Of a stretch of DNA of 42,165 nucleotides, positions 11,600 to 19,560 are shown in pieces. Source of the stretch: Paenibacillus dendritiformis (lineage in GTDB: Bacteria > Bacillota > Bacilli > Paenibacillales > Paenibacillaceae); NCBI RefSeq assembly GCF_015845845.1, contig NZ_LDIG01000171.1, positions 101,130 to 143,294 on the forward strand, given 5' to 3'. The stretch's first letter is position 1, and each line of letters opens with the position of its first letter. The notes beneath the pieces were generated by a model. It saw only the letters and a list, made by a program, of their open reading frames with translations, did no database searches and had not been told where the DNA came from. The position numbers were made by a program, and so were the translations under genes.

Positions 11600-11784
11600 G
11601 ATTTATCTCCTTTGCCGGGCTTTATGCTGCTCTCCCATCGAATCAGATTTACCGCCTCTGCCGTCCTTTACGTCACTATCCCATCCAGTCAGCTCTACCG
11701 CCTCTGCCGCCCTTTACGTCACTATCCCATCCAGTCAGCTCTACCGCCTCTGCCGTCCTTTACGTCACTATCCCATCCAGTCAG
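11600..11784. repeat. 46-bp tandem repeat array in the glyA-upp spacer
   Basis: Three nearly identical 46-bp units lie at 11647-11692, 11693-11738 and 11739-11784. Each contains CCGCCTCTGCCG, CCTTTACGTCACTATCCCAT and CCAGTCAG. A diverged copy precedes them at about 11600-11646, and a still weaker one may lie at 11555-11599. Units become more alike from left to right, as if recently expanded at one end. No gene is seen in the whole 11224-11957 spacer; small open frames on the plus strand here are made of the repeats and have no ribosome site. Confidence 0.85.
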
Positions 11785-11892
11785 GCTGCTCCCCCCATAT
11801 AGTCAGATAGGGCGATATGCCCACGCGGAAAAAGATGAAATTTATGAGCTGCGGGGATAGTAGATATAAGGCTGCCCGGCGTATCTCCTCCC

Positions 11893-11939
11893 ATAAAAAA
11901 ACCGGCCTCTCCAGAGCTGCCGCTCCGGAGAAAGCCGGA
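11893..11939 (-). terminator. Intrinsic terminator after glyA
   Basis: On the minus strand, a CCGGC...GCCGG stem with an inner CTCC...GGAG and AGC...GCT pairing is followed by TTTTTTATGG. It lies 19 bases after the glyA stop. Confidence 0.85.
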
Positions 11940-11957
11940 CTACATCATCTATGCCGA

Positions 11958-13208
11958 TTAATATTTGATCGTCTGATACAGCGGGTACCGCGCCGTCAGC
12001 TCCTGCACCATCCGGCGCGCCGTCGCCAGCGTCGCTTCGTCGGCCGGATTTTTGAGCGTCATGGCAATCACCTTGCCGATCGTGCGCATCGCTTCGGCAT
12101 CCATGCCGCGCGAAGTCGCAGCCGGCGTGCCAATGCGGATGCCGCTCGTGATGAACGGACTTGTCGGATCGAACGGAATCGCGTTTTTATTCACGGTAAT
12201 GCCGACCGAATCCAGTACCTTCTCCGCATCCTTGCCGGTAATGTTGACATTGCGCGTGTCAATCAGCATCAGATGGTTGTCGGTGCCGCCGGATACGATG
12301 TTCATTCCCTCTTCGATCAGGGTGGCCGCCAGCGCCTGCGCGTTCTCGATGACCTGTGAAGCATACTGCTTGAAGGATGGCTGCAGCGCTTCGCCCAGGG
12401 CGACAGCCTTGGACGCAATCACATGCATGAGCGGACCGCCCTGCGTGCCCGGGAACACGGCCTTGTCGATTGCCTGCGCCCAGGCCGAACGGCATAGTAT
12501 CATGCCGCCGCGCGGACCGCGAAGCGTCTTGTGCGTCGTCGTCGTCACAAAATGCGCATGCGGAACCGGGCTTGGATGAAGACCTGCGGCTACCAGACCG
12601 GCGATATGCGCCATATCGACCATGAACAGCGCGCCTACGTCATTGGCAATCGAACCGAGCGCTTCGAAGTCGATAATGCGAGGGTAGGCGCTCGCGCCGG
12701 CAACGATCATTTTCGGACGATGCTTGAAAGCTGCCTTGCGCACCTTGTCGTAATCGATGAGGAACGTGTCTTCCTCCACGCCATAGGCCACGAAATTATA
12801 GAGCAAGCCCGAAGCATTGACCGGGCTCCCGTGCGTCAAGTGGCCGCCATGCGCCAGATTCATGCCCAGGACCGTATCTCCCGGCTTCAGGGCCGCCAGA
12901 TAGACCGCCATGTTCGCCTGCGCGCCGGAGTGCGGCTGCACATTCGCGTGCTCGGCCCCGAACAGCTCCTTCGCGCGATTGCGCGCAATGTCCTCGACGA
13001 TGTCGACATGCTCGCAGCCTCCGTAGTAGCGCTTGCCCGGATAGCCTTCCGCATATTTATTCGTCAGGACGGTCCCCATCGCTTCCATGACCGCTTCGCT
13101 TACGATATTTTCCGAGGCGATAAGCTCGATATTGTTCCGCTGACGCTGCAGCTCCAACTCCATCGCTTTCAGCACTTCCGGATCCGATTGTCGTAAATGT
13201 TCTACCAT
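11958..13208 (-). CDS. glyA: Serine hydroxymethyltransferase
   Basis: This PLP enzyme converts serine and tetrahydrofolate to glycine and 5,10-methylene-THF, the main source of one-carbon units. The 416-residue protein carries the PLP lysine Lys227 in [15 protein letters not shown]. It also has the folate and substrate motifs SENIVSEAV near 33-40, [16 protein letters not shown] (51-66) and [13 protein letters not shown]. The ATG is preceded by GGGAGGG at good spacing. It lies third in a group with rpiB and the ywlG-like gene, downstream of a ZTP riboswitch, which fits folate-linked control. Confidence 0.98.
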   Translation of the reverse strand: MVEHLRQSDPEVLKAMELELQRQRNNIELIASENIVSEAVMEAMGTVLTNKYAEGYPGKRYYGGCEHVDIVEDIARNRAKELFGAEHANVQPHSGAQANMAVYLAALKPGDTVLGMNLAHGGHLTHGSPVNASGLLYNFVAYGVEEDTFLIDYDKVRKAAFKHRPKMIVAGASAYPRIIDFEALGSIANDVGALFMVDMAHIAGLVAAGLHPSPVPHAHFVTTTTHKTLRGPRGGMILCRSAWAQAIDKAVFPGTQGGPLMHVIASKAVALGEALQPSFKQYASQVIENAQALAATLIEEGMNIVSGGTDNHLMLIDTRNVNITGKDAEKVLDSVGITVNKNAIPFDPTSPFITSGIRIGTPAATSRGMDAEAMRTIGKVIAMTLKNPADEATLATARRMVQELTARYPLYQTIKY

Positions 13209-13280
13209 TGGCCAAGCCCTCCCATTTCATCCTTAATCATAATCAGAAATCAATCTTGCGAAAACAGGCCGCAATCGGCG

Positions 13281-13850
13281 TCAATCGCATGAAGTTCCGC
13301 GATCGTCCGGCACACGGTAGACCGCCCGCTCGCCGCCAATCAGCTTCGGCCGCGTCGACGCCATCGTCACCCTGGCGCTGCCGATGGCGCGGAGCTCCGT
13401 TCGCAGCGGAACGGCCACGCGGCGCAAATGCATGCCGATCAGCGTCTCGCCGATATCAATGCCGGCATGCACCTCGATCGACTCGGCCAGACATGCGTCC
13501 GGCAGCATGCGGTAAGCCTGCGCCGCCATCGAACCGCCAGCATGGGGGACAGGCACCGCGGCGACCTCCTCCAGCCGGAATTGCTCCAGCGTACGGCGCT
13601 CCACCACCAGCGCGCGGTTCAAGTGCTCGCAGCATTGAAAAGCAAGCTGCAAGCCGAACTCGGTCCGCAGCACATTCAGCCCGTCGAACAGCATGCGGGC
13701 AACCTCTAGCGTGCCGGCCGTGCCGATCCTCGCGCCGGCCACTTCGCTTGTGCTGCAGCCGATTACGACCAGTTGGCCCGGGGCAAGCTTCGCTGCAGCC
13801 GCCAGTTCCCGGGCGGCCTGCTCGGCCTGCCGCTCATAAGAAGAATTCAT
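13281..13850 (-). CDS. ywlG: YwlG/UPF0340 (TIGR01440) family protein
   Basis: This 189-residue soluble protein belongs to a family conserved next to rpiB and glyA in Bacilli, with no established function. Typical blocks are GQLVVIGCSTSEVAGARIGT near 25-44, LAFQCCEHLNRALVVER (about 69-85), and the C-terminal ARVTMASTRPKLIGGERAVY. The strongly conserved cysteines and histidine in CCEHLN suggest a ligand or metal site, which is an inference. It lies 72 bases upstream of glyA and 23 bases after rpiB, so it is very likely cotranscribed with both. Confidence 0.9.
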   Translation of the reverse strand: MNSSYERQAEQAARELAAAAKLAPGQLVVIGCSTSEVAGARIGTAGTLEVARMLFDGLNVLRTEFGLQLAFQCCEHLNRALVVERRTLEQFRLEEVAAVPVPHAGGSMAAQAYRMLPDACLAESIEVHAGIDIGETLIGMHLRRVAVPLRTELRAIGSARVTMASTRPKLIGGERAVYRVPDDRGTSCD

Positions 13851-13873
13851 GACGCTTCCTCCTCGATGATGCG

Positions 13874-14332
13874 TTACGGCGCCGGGTTGTACTTGCGCTC
13901 GGCTTCCTCCACCTTGCGGATGCGGCCGGCATGGCGCTCCCCTTGGCTGAATTCCGTGCCGAGCCAGACGCGGACGATCTCTTCCGCCAGGCCAGGGCCG
14001 ATGACCCGTTCGCCCATGGCGAGCACGTTCGAATCATTATGCTCCCGGGTCGCCTTCGCGCTGAACAGATCATGCACGAGCGCGCAGCGCACGCCAGGCA
14101 CCTTATTGGCGGCGATGGACATACCAATCCCGGTCCCGCAGATCAGAATTCCGCGATCGGCTTCGCCGGCGGCCACCTTCTCGGCGACAGGCACGGCATA
14201 ATCCGGATAATCGACCGAATCGGTGCAATGGCATCCGAAATCCTCCACCTCATGTCCCAGTTCCCGAATGACCGCGATAATGCCGTCCTTCAGCTTCACG
14301 CCTGCGTGATCCGCTCCAATTGCAATTTTCAT
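13874..14332 (-). CDS. rpiB: Ribose 5-phosphate isomerase B
   Basis: This enzyme interconverts ribose 5-phosphate and ribulose 5-phosphate in the pentose phosphate pathway. The start is set at ATG 14332 (MKIAIGADHAG) after GGAGGG. A longer frame upstream contains the leader RNA and is not coding. This gives 152 residues. Motifs are IGADHAGVKLK at the start, the catalytic-cysteine loop ICGTGIGMSIAANK, and HDLFSAKATREHNDSNVLAMG with the catalytic histidine region. It is the first gene after the ZTP riboswitch. Confidence 0.96.
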   Translation of the reverse strand: MKIAIGADHAGVKLKDGIIAVIRELGHEVEDFGCHCTDSVDYPDYAVPVAEKVAAGEADRGILICGTGIGMSIAANKVPGVRCALVHDLFSAKATREHNDSNVLAMGERVIGPGLAEEIVRVWLGTEFSQGERHAGRIRKVEEAERKYNPAP

Positions 14333-14404
14333 GTACGTTCCCTCCATCCCATCATTTCCTGGACGAAGCCTCCCCTCCCCCAAGAAACAATATGCTGTCT
14401 GTCC

Positions 14405-14410
14405 ATTATA
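14405..14410 (-). promoter_or_regulatory. Possible second promoter for rpiB (-10 element)
   Basis: TATAAT (14410-14405, minus strand, in context GGTTATAATGG) lies downstream of the riboswitch terminator and would start transcription about 66 bases before rpiB. The -35 region is poor. If it is active, it would give riboswitch-independent basal expression. Confidence 0.35.
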
Positions 14411-14526
14411 ACCAATTTTCGAACCGTTGGCCCGCGTTCCCGACATCATTTTGCCGAAAATGCGCTTCTATCGCCCGGCATAGGAGCGAGGGGCTGCATC
14501 CTTCTATGTTTTGAAGTGGTCTCTCG

Positions 14527-14573
14527 AAAAAAAGAAAAAGAGCATAGCATGGCCGTAACCATGCATTGCTCTT
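14527..14573 (-). terminator. Intrinsic terminator forming the riboswitch expression platform
   Basis: On the minus strand, an AGAGCA/TGCTCT stem stacked on a GCATGG/CCATGC stem (loop TTACGG, a 2 by 2 internal loop between them) is followed by TTTTTCTTTTTTT. It begins only a few bases after the ZTP aptamer core, the usual layout of a transcription-control riboswitch. Confidence 0.88.
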
Positions 14574-14651
14574 TCGCCCAGGCGACCGGCCGTATATCAC
14601 TCGATGCTCCACCGTGGTTCTCCCACTTCCGTCGCCAGTTACACCGAGTGC
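14574..14651 (-). promoter_or_regulatory. ZTP (pfl-type) riboswitch aptamer
   Basis: Read on the minus strand, the element has the two conserved halves of the pfl motif. The 5' half has the helix CACTCGGTG paired with CATCGAGTG, enclosing AACTGGCGA, then GTGGG and ACCACGG, then GGAGC. The 3' half has GGTCGCCTGGGC, whose CGCC can pair with GGCG of the 5' half to make the pseudoknot. These are the features of the family that senses ZTP/ZMP, the signal of 10-formyl-THF shortage. A terminator follows and a promoter precedes. The downstream genes rpiB-ywlG-glyA include the THF-dependent glyA, which fits. The assignment is by recalled consensus, not a covariance search. Confidence 0.82.
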
Positions 14652-14667
14652 CATTCATCTATTTCCG

Positions 14668-14696
14668 ATAATAAGGGATGCGCCGCGGAAATGCAA
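14668..14696 (-). promoter_or_regulatory. Sigma-A promoter of the riboswitch transcript
   Basis: TTGCAT (14696-14691) and TATTAT (14673-14668) are 17 bases apart on the minus strand. The promoter begins right after the ywlE stop and starts transcription about 10 bases before the riboswitch helix. Confidence 0.7.
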
Positions 14697-15290
14697 TCAC
14701 TTTGTGGCAGGCGGGGCCAGCTTGTCCACCACGACAAGCAGCGCTTCCCGAATCTGCATCGCGGTCATCCGGTACTCCTCCAGCGACCCGCCGAACGGAT
14801 CGGCCACATCCGGGTTCGGGCAGCGCCGCTCCAGTTCAGCCAGCTCCGCCCGCTCCTCCGGCGTCGGCTCCTGTCCCAGCGCCTGCTTCAATTGCAGCTC
14901 GGCGGCCAGCTCCTGCAGCCGATCGAACTCCCCGGAGCCGCCTTCCCCCGGCTCCGCGTATTCCCTCAGCGTGTATGTCTTGTCGGCGGCCGCTGGGAAT
15001 CGCTGCAGCACATGGCGCTTATGGCCGACCGTCAGCGTCAAGATGAGATCGGCCCAGGCCACCTCCGCTTCGCTTAGCGCCGTCGAAGAGAATGTCTCGC
15101 ACCCCTCGATATGGTGCTCCTTCAGCACGGCGGCGGCATGATCCGACATCGGCGTTCCATCCCATGCCGATACGCCCGCGGACTTGACCTCCAGCGCCAG
15201 CCCCCGGTCGGCGGCCAGTTGGCGAAGCATCGCTTCCGCCATCGGACTGCGGCAGGTGTTGCCCGTACATACGAATAATATCCGGTTCAT
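14697..15290 (-). CDS. ywlE: Low-molecular-weight protein arginine phosphatase (YwlE-like)
   Basis: This enzyme removes phosphate from phospho-arginine marks made by the McsB kinase. The P-loop CTGNTCRS starts at the nucleophile Cys8. The Thr12 after Asn matches the YwlE residue that selects phosphoarginine over phosphotyrosine. The general acid is Asp164 in DPFGG. At 197 residues it is about 45 longer than the B. subtilis protein. The extra part is an insertion around residues 113-155, rich in Glu, Ala, Leu and Gln, probably helical. The surrounding gene order matches the ywl cluster. Confidence 0.9.
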   Translation of the reverse strand: MNRILFVCTGNTCRSPMAEAMLRQLAADRGLALEVKSAGVSAWDGTPMSDHAAAVLKEHHIEGCETFSSTALSEAEVAWADLILTLTVGHKRHVLQRFPAAADKTYTLREYAEPGEGGSGEFDRLQELAAELQLKQALGQEPTPEERAELAELERRCPNPDVADPFGGSLEEYRMTAMQIREALLVVVDKLAPPATK

Positions 15291-15484
15291 AGGCCGTCAC
15301 TCCTTTGGATGGTATATGATTTGTTTGCGGCAGGGCGGCACGGCTGCGAGCGCCTCCGGCTCCCTGATTATCGATAACTCCGGCCGCGGCATCATCGGCG
15401 GATTTTTTCATGTTCATGAGCCCTCCCCCAAAAAGAGGAGCCTTACCGTATCGTACCCGAAAACGTCCGGATCCAGATCAACCG

Positions 15485-16048
15485 TCAGGGCAGCAAGAAA
15501 AGAATGCCGAAGGTAAGCAGAATCGCTCCTCCAACCGCTTCCCCGTACTCGCCCATAGTGGCCCCGACCCGCTGGCCGAGCACCAATCCCATGACAGACA
15601 TCGCGCCCCCGGCCAGACCGAAGGCAATAATGGTCACCATCAGGTTGGTATGGAACATGCCCAGCGATACGCCGACGGAGAACGAATCGACGCTTACGCT
15701 CAAAGCGAACAGCAGCGTTCCCCAGAACGGCATCTCATAGAGAGAACTTGAAGAGCCGCTCCGGAAAGAGCTGAACATCATATGTCCGCCCAGCATAATG
15801 AGCAGCCCGCCGGCGGCCATCACCGCTACATGTCCAAGGATGGAGCTGATATAATGGCCCATCAACACGCCAAGCAGCGGCATCGCGACATGGAACAGCG
15901 CGATAATCCCGCTGATGCGGAGCATCTCCTCCGAGCGCACCCCTCTCATGCCCAGGCCCAGACAAAGCGAAAAGGCGTCAAAACCGAGTGCCACGGCCAT
16001 GACGAGTATCGTGATCCACTGACCTGCCGGTACTGCCGTCTCCCACAT
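15485..16048 (-). CDS. mntP: MntP-family putative manganese efflux pump (YwlD-like)
   Basis: This is a six-helix membrane protein that exports Mn(II) in the family. The start is at ATG 16048, after AAGGGGAG, which gives 187 residues. It shows the internal repeat typical of the family. Each half has a helix with a conserved acidic residue: GFDAFSLCLGLGMRG in the first and SVDSFSVGVSLG in the second. There is no nearby yybP-ykoY riboswitch that I can see. It lies between ywlC and ywlE as in B. subtilis. The 194-base gap to ywlE has no clear terminator. Confidence 0.9.
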   Translation of the reverse strand: MWETAVPAGQWITILVMAVALGFDAFSLCLGLGMRGVRSEEMLRISGIIALFHVAMPLLGVLMGHYISSILGHVAVMAAGGLLIMLGGHMMFSSFRSGSSSSLYEMPFWGTLLFALSVSVDSFSVGVSLGMFHTNLMVTIIAFGLAGGAMSVMGLVLGQRVGATMGEYGEAVGGAILLTFGILFLLP

Positions 16049-16146
16049 CGCGTTCTCCCCTTGTCCATCGTCTGAGATCAACCTATGCGGACAAGAAGGC
16101 AATGATGACAAGTCCTTCGAGGCGGGCAGCGGATATCCCGGCCCGT

Positions 16147-17310
16147 TCAGCAGCGGATGACGCGGTGGCCGGCAGCCTTCAGCAGCCGGTTCATGACCGC
16201 CAATCCGATCCCTTCGGTGGAGCAGGCTTCCGCCATAATGAAGCCGACCCCTTCCTCGTCGAAGCGGCGCAGCCCTTCATACAGCCGATGCGCGGCCTCT
16301 TCCGGCGCGGACACGCTGCCCAGCGGCACGACGACATCCGCGCGGTAGGCCGCGGCATGCTCGGTGAAGGCGAGCACGCCGGTTCGCTCTCCGCGCTCCC
16401 GGGCGGCGTCCAGCTCCTCCTGGATGCGGCGGGCCGCGGCTTCCGGGGAGGCGCTCTGCACGATCGCGAGCGTGCCTTGCGGGGCATAGTGTGCGTATTT
16501 CATGCCCGGGGAGCGCGGCGCCGCCAGCGCTTCGCCGGCCTCCTGGGCCGCAGGAGCCGCCAGCGCGCCGTCCGGATCGACGGCCGGGTCGATCGTGACC
16601 TCGGCGGCAAGCTCGCGCAGCATAGCGGTCGTCACGCCGCCGGGGCGCAGCACATGGATGCGGTCGCCGTGCAGCTCCACGACGGTCGATTCGACGCCGA
16701 CGCCGGTCGGACCGCCGTCGACAATGCCGCCGATGCGGCCATCCAGATCCTCGGCGACATGCTCGGCCCGCGTCGGGCTCGGGCGGCCGGACCGGTTGGC
16801 GCTCGGCGCGGCCACCGGGCAAGCGGCGGCGCGAATCAAGGCCAGCGCCGTATCATGCGCCGGCATGCGGACGCCGACCGTGTCGAGGCCCGCCGTCACT
16901 CGCGGCGACACGGCTCCGGGGCGCGCCGGGAGCACAATCGTAAGCGGACCGGGCCAGAAGCGCTCCATCAGGCGGCGGGCCGTCCCGCCGAACGGCTCGA
17001 CCAGCTCATCCAGCATCGCCATATCGGCGATATGCACGATGAGGGGGTTGTCGGACGGGCGGCCCTTGGCGGCGAAGATGCGCTCGACGGCACGCGTGTC
17101 GCGAGCGTCGGCGCCAAGGCCGTAGACCGTCTCGGTCGGGAAGGCGACCGTGCCGCCCGCGGCCAGCAGGGCTGCGGCCTCCACAATGGCCGGCTGACCC
17201 TCGAGCGGCTGCTTCGCATCGACCGTCCAGCGCTTCGTGGCTTCGCCCTTATGGCCGGCTGCACCCTCCGGAGCCTGATCGGCAAGCTTCGGTTCATTAA
17301 TTCGATTCAT
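16147..17310 (-). CDS. ywlC: L-threonylcarbamoyladenylate synthase (Sua5/YwlC type)
   Basis: This enzyme makes threonylcarbamoyl-AMP from threonine, bicarbonate and ATP for t6A37 modification of tRNA. The start at ATG 17310 has AAGGA nine bases upstream; the ATG three codons earlier lies too close to that site. The 387-residue protein has the YrdC domain (about 40-230) with FPTETVYGLGADA, KGRPSDNPLIVHI, FWPGPLTIVLPA and APSANRSGRPSPT. The linker GMKYAHYAP leads into the C-terminal Sua5 domain. It is the two-domain form usual in Firmicutes. It is encoded after spoIIR. Confidence 0.95.
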   Translation of the reverse strand: MNRINEPKLADQAPEGAAGHKGEATKRWTVDAKQPLEGQPAIVEAAALLAAGGTVAFPTETVYGLGADARDTRAVERIFAAKGRPSDNPLIVHIADMAMLDELVEPFGGTARRLMERFWPGPLTIVLPARPGAVSPRVTAGLDTVGVRMPAHDTALALIRAAACPVAAPSANRSGRPSPTRAEHVAEDLDGRIGGIVDGGPTGVGVESTVVELHGDRIHVLRPGGVTTAMLRELAAEVTIDPAVDPDGALAAPAAQEAGEALAAPRSPGMKYAHYAPQGTLAIVQSASPEAAARRIQEELDAARERGERTGVLAFTEHAAAYRADVVVPLGSVSAPEEAAHRLYEGLRRFDEEGVGFIMAEACSTEGIGLAVMNRLLKAAGHRVIRC

Positions 17311-17347
17311 GACGTTCATTCCTTATTCTCTCAGATGGGGATCAACG

Positions 17348-17378
17348 CAAGAAAGATGCCAAAAGAGCTTCGGCATCT
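17348..17378 (-). terminator. Intrinsic terminator after spoIIR
   Basis: AGATGCC (17354-17360) pairs with GGCATCT (17372-17378). On the minus strand the stem is followed by TTCTTGCG, a short T-rich tail. It lies between spoIIR and ywlC. Confidence 0.6.
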
Positions 17379-17532
17379 CCCAGTCCATCCCGTCGAATTG
17401 ATGTCTTCTTCTAGTTGTACCACAATTGCCGAGAGCTCGTCCAGCATGCGGCGCCGTCCGGCCGGCCCGCAAACGTGCGGCAACGATAGCAATCGCTATT
17501 CATGCCGATAACCAAACAGAGGAACCTATAAT

Positions 17533-18321
17533 TTAACCGATAAGGGCATTCCACACCTCTGCCAGCCATAGAAACAAGCTCACCAGCATATCCCATAAAA
17601 AGAAGCGCACTTCCGTTCCGTCATCCGTACTTGGCTCCGCTCCCGAGACGGCGGATCCGCCGTCCATTCCGGCCGTCCCGCTTGCTTCGCCCGCCGGAGC
17701 TCCGTCCTGCCCCGCCGCTGCCGACGAGTCGCCTTCGCTTCCGGCACCGGAATCGGCCTTCGCCTGACCCGTATCGCCGTCAATGAAGCAAAGCGGCGGG
17801 AACAGTACGCACCACCAGTTCTGTCCTTCCCCCGCGCCCAGCGTAACGAGCAGCGCCTCGTACATGCCCGCCGGATATACCTGACCGCCGTACAGCTTCG
17901 CCGGAAATGGCACCTCGCCCAGCGTCAGCTCCGCCGAATACGGCATGCCTTCCTCCGCAAGCGCCCGCGTGACCGTGCGCTCCAGCTCCTCGAGATGGCC
18001 AGCGATGAATTCCCGGGCCTCCTCCCGCGTCTGCGGCGCGGCTTGCTGCCGCAGCCAGCCGTTCAATTGCTCGACGATGCGATCCCGCACCAGCCGCTTC
18101 ACCCGCTGATCGCCGTCCGTGTCCGAATTCGCCAGCACGCGCAGCCGAATCGCATCCTCGGGTATCGCCGCTCCCGGTCTCTCTCCGGCTTCCGCCGCCG
18201 TTATCCCTGCCAAGCCTGCTCCCTCCACAGCCGCTGCCGCGCGGCCTTGATCCCAACGCATCCATGTTCCTGCGGCGATAACGGCCAGCAGGAGACCGAG
18301 TACGAACATCCGTGATTTCAT
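17533..18321 (-). CDS. spoIIR: Stage II sporulation protein R
   Basis: SpoIIR is secreted by the forespore and triggers SpoIIGA to cleave pro-sigma-E in the mother cell. The 262-residue protein has an N-terminal hydrophobic signal/anchor (about 5-20). The conserved core follows from IRLRVLANSDTDGDQRVKRLVRD (starting near 58) through FPAKLYGGQVYPAGMYEALLV to GQNWWCVLFPPLCFID. Beyond the core is a Gly/Ser/Ala-rich linker (about 185-235) and a hydrophobic tail with FFLWDMLVSLFLWLAEVW, which could be a second membrane contact. A sigma-F-like promoter lies upstream. Confidence 0.95.
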   Translation of the reverse strand: MKSRMFVLGLLLAVIAAGTWMRWDQGRAAAAVEGAGLAGITAAEAGERPGAAIPEDAIRLRVLANSDTDGDQRVKRLVRDRIVEQLNGWLRQQAAPQTREEAREFIAGHLEELERTVTRALAEEGMPYSAELTLGEVPFPAKLYGGQVYPAGMYEALLVTLGAGEGQNWWCVLFPPLCFIDGDTGQAKADSGAGSEGDSSAAAGQDGAPAGEASGTAGMDGGSAVSGAEPSTDDGTEVRFFLWDMLVSLFLWLAEVWNALIG

Positions 18322-18363
18322 GTTCTTCTACTCCTTGTGAGGTTGGGCGCGCCTCTTGTCTAT

Positions 18364-18392
18364 CAGTATGTCCGGCAGCGGAAGGATTAAAC
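18364..18392 (-). promoter_or_regulatory. Possible sigma-F promoter of spoIIR
   Basis: On the minus strand, GTTTA (18392-18388) is followed after 14 bases by GGACATACTG (18373-18364). This resembles the sigma-F consensus (GYWTA, then GGNRANANTW), with eight of ten -10 positions matching and a spacer about two bases short. It stands 43 bases before the ATG. spoIIR is sigma-F dependent in B. subtilis. Confidence 0.4.
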
Positions 18393-18417
18393 GTCGGTAC
18401 CTCGCAATTCATAGAAT

Positions 18418-18482
18418 AAAAAAATAGAGTCCCGCGCCCCGAGCCTGCCTGAGAGACAGGCCGCCAAGAAGAGGAACTCTAT
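18418..18482 (-). terminator. Intrinsic terminator after prmC
   Basis: ATAGAGT (18424-18430) pairs with ACTCTAT (18476-18482), with an inner CCTG/CAGG hairpin. On the minus strand the stem is followed by TTTTTTTATTC. It separates prfA-prmC from spoIIR. Confidence 0.8.
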
Positions 18483-18573
18483 CAATATATGAAAACACAA
18501 TCTTGTCTAGCGAAATTCACGCTCACACGCATCATTGGGAGATTCGATCAATAGCCGCCCTGGCCCCGAACGC

Positions 18574-19560
18574 TCAACTGTCTTGCCGTGCCGAGTACGG
18601 CTCCGCCGCGGCGCCCGTCAGCTCTTCATCGTCCGGCCGGATGGCGCGCACGCCGAGGACATGGCGCTCGATGCCGGCCAGATCCGGCACGATGACGAGC
18701 CGCTCCCCGTAGCCGCCCGCCTCCAGGAGCGCGGCCACGTCGCGGGCTTGGCCCTGGCCGACCTCGAAGCCGATGAGGCGCGGCGGGCACCCCAGCAGGG
18801 GCAGCATGGCGACGATGCGGCGGTACGGGTCGAGCCCGTCCGCGCCGCCGTCCAGCGCCGTGCGAGGCTCATAATCGCGCACCTCGCGCATGAGCCCCCC
18901 AATCTCGGCGGCCGGGATATACGGCGGGTTGGACACGAGCACGTCCAGCCCGCCGCCGGCGAGCGGCGCCAACAGGTCGCCCTCGCGCCAGCTCAGGCGA
19001 TCCGCCACGCCGATCTGCTCGGCGTTGTACTGCGCCATGCGGAGCGCCGCGGGCGAGATGTCGGTCGCCGTCACCTGCCAGGACGGACGCAGATGCGCCA
19101 ACGTGCAGGCGATGGCCCCGCTGCCGGTGCCGATGTCGGCTGCCCGCAGCACGGTCCCCGCCGGCCAGAGGCGATCCGCTTCGGCCACGATCGCCTCGAC
19201 CAGCAGCTCCGTCTCCGGACGCGGAATCAGCACATCCGGAGACACGGCGAACGGCAGGCCGTAAAAATGCTGCTCCCCGATAATATATTGGGTCGGCTCG
19301 CCTCCGGCCCGCCGTTCAATCGCGGCCTCGTACGGACGGCAGGCCGCCTCGGGCATCGGATCGGGCAGCCGCACGAGATAGGCCGCCCGATCCCAGCCAA
19401 GCACATGGCGCAGCAGCAGCTCCGCATGATGCGGCGCATCCTCCACCCCGCCGGCCGCCAAAAAAGAAGAAGCCTGCACCCAGGCTTCTCTTATCGTTAA
19501 CGGCCAGGCTAGGCGGAAGGAGCCTTGCGCTCCCCGCTCCGATCCGCCAGGCCGGCTCAT
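18574..19560 (-). CDS. prmC: Peptide chain release factor N5-glutamine methyltransferase
   Basis: This enzyme methylates the glutamine of the GGQ motif in release factors 1 and 2 using SAM. The 328-residue protein has an N-terminal helical domain with [11 protein letters not shown] and the SAM motif DIGTGSG (142-148). It also has [10 protein letters not shown] and the catalytic NPPY (211-214). Its ATG overlaps the stop of prfA in ATGA, so enzyme and substrate are translationally coupled. It carries about 20 extra residues before the usual family start and a C-terminal tail of about 15 residues beyond it. Confidence 0.96.
   Translation of the reverse strand: MSRPGGSERGAQGSFRLAWPLTIREAWVQASSFLAAGGVEDAPHHAELLLRHVLGWDRAAYLVRLPDPMPEAACRPYEAAIERRAGGEPTQYIIGEQHFYGLPFAVSPDVLIPRPETELLVEAIVAEADRLWPAGTVLRAADIGTGSGAIACTLAHLRPSWQVTATDISPAALRMAQYNAEQIGVADRLSWREGDLLAPLAGGGLDVLVSNPPYIPAAEIGGLMREVRDYEPRTALDGGADGLDPYRRIVAMLPLLGCPPRLIGFEVGQGQARDVAALLEAGGYGERLVIVPDLAGIERHVLGVRAIRPDDEELTGAAAEPYSARQDS

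Noticed and set aside
11592-11860. Short plus-strand frames inside the 46-bp repeats
   Set aside because: They are made of the repeat unit itself and have no ribosome site. The repeat length is not a multiple of three.
15019-15417. Minus-strand frame of 132 codons starting after GGAGGG at 15417
   Set aside because: The start looks plausible, but most of the frame overlaps ywlE in another phase, and the product is low in hydrophobic pattern with no family likeness.
16102-17511. Plus-strand frame of 469 codons opposite ywlC
   Set aside because: It is antisense to a clear two-domain Sua5 protein, rich in Arg/Gly/Asp, with no recognisable motif.
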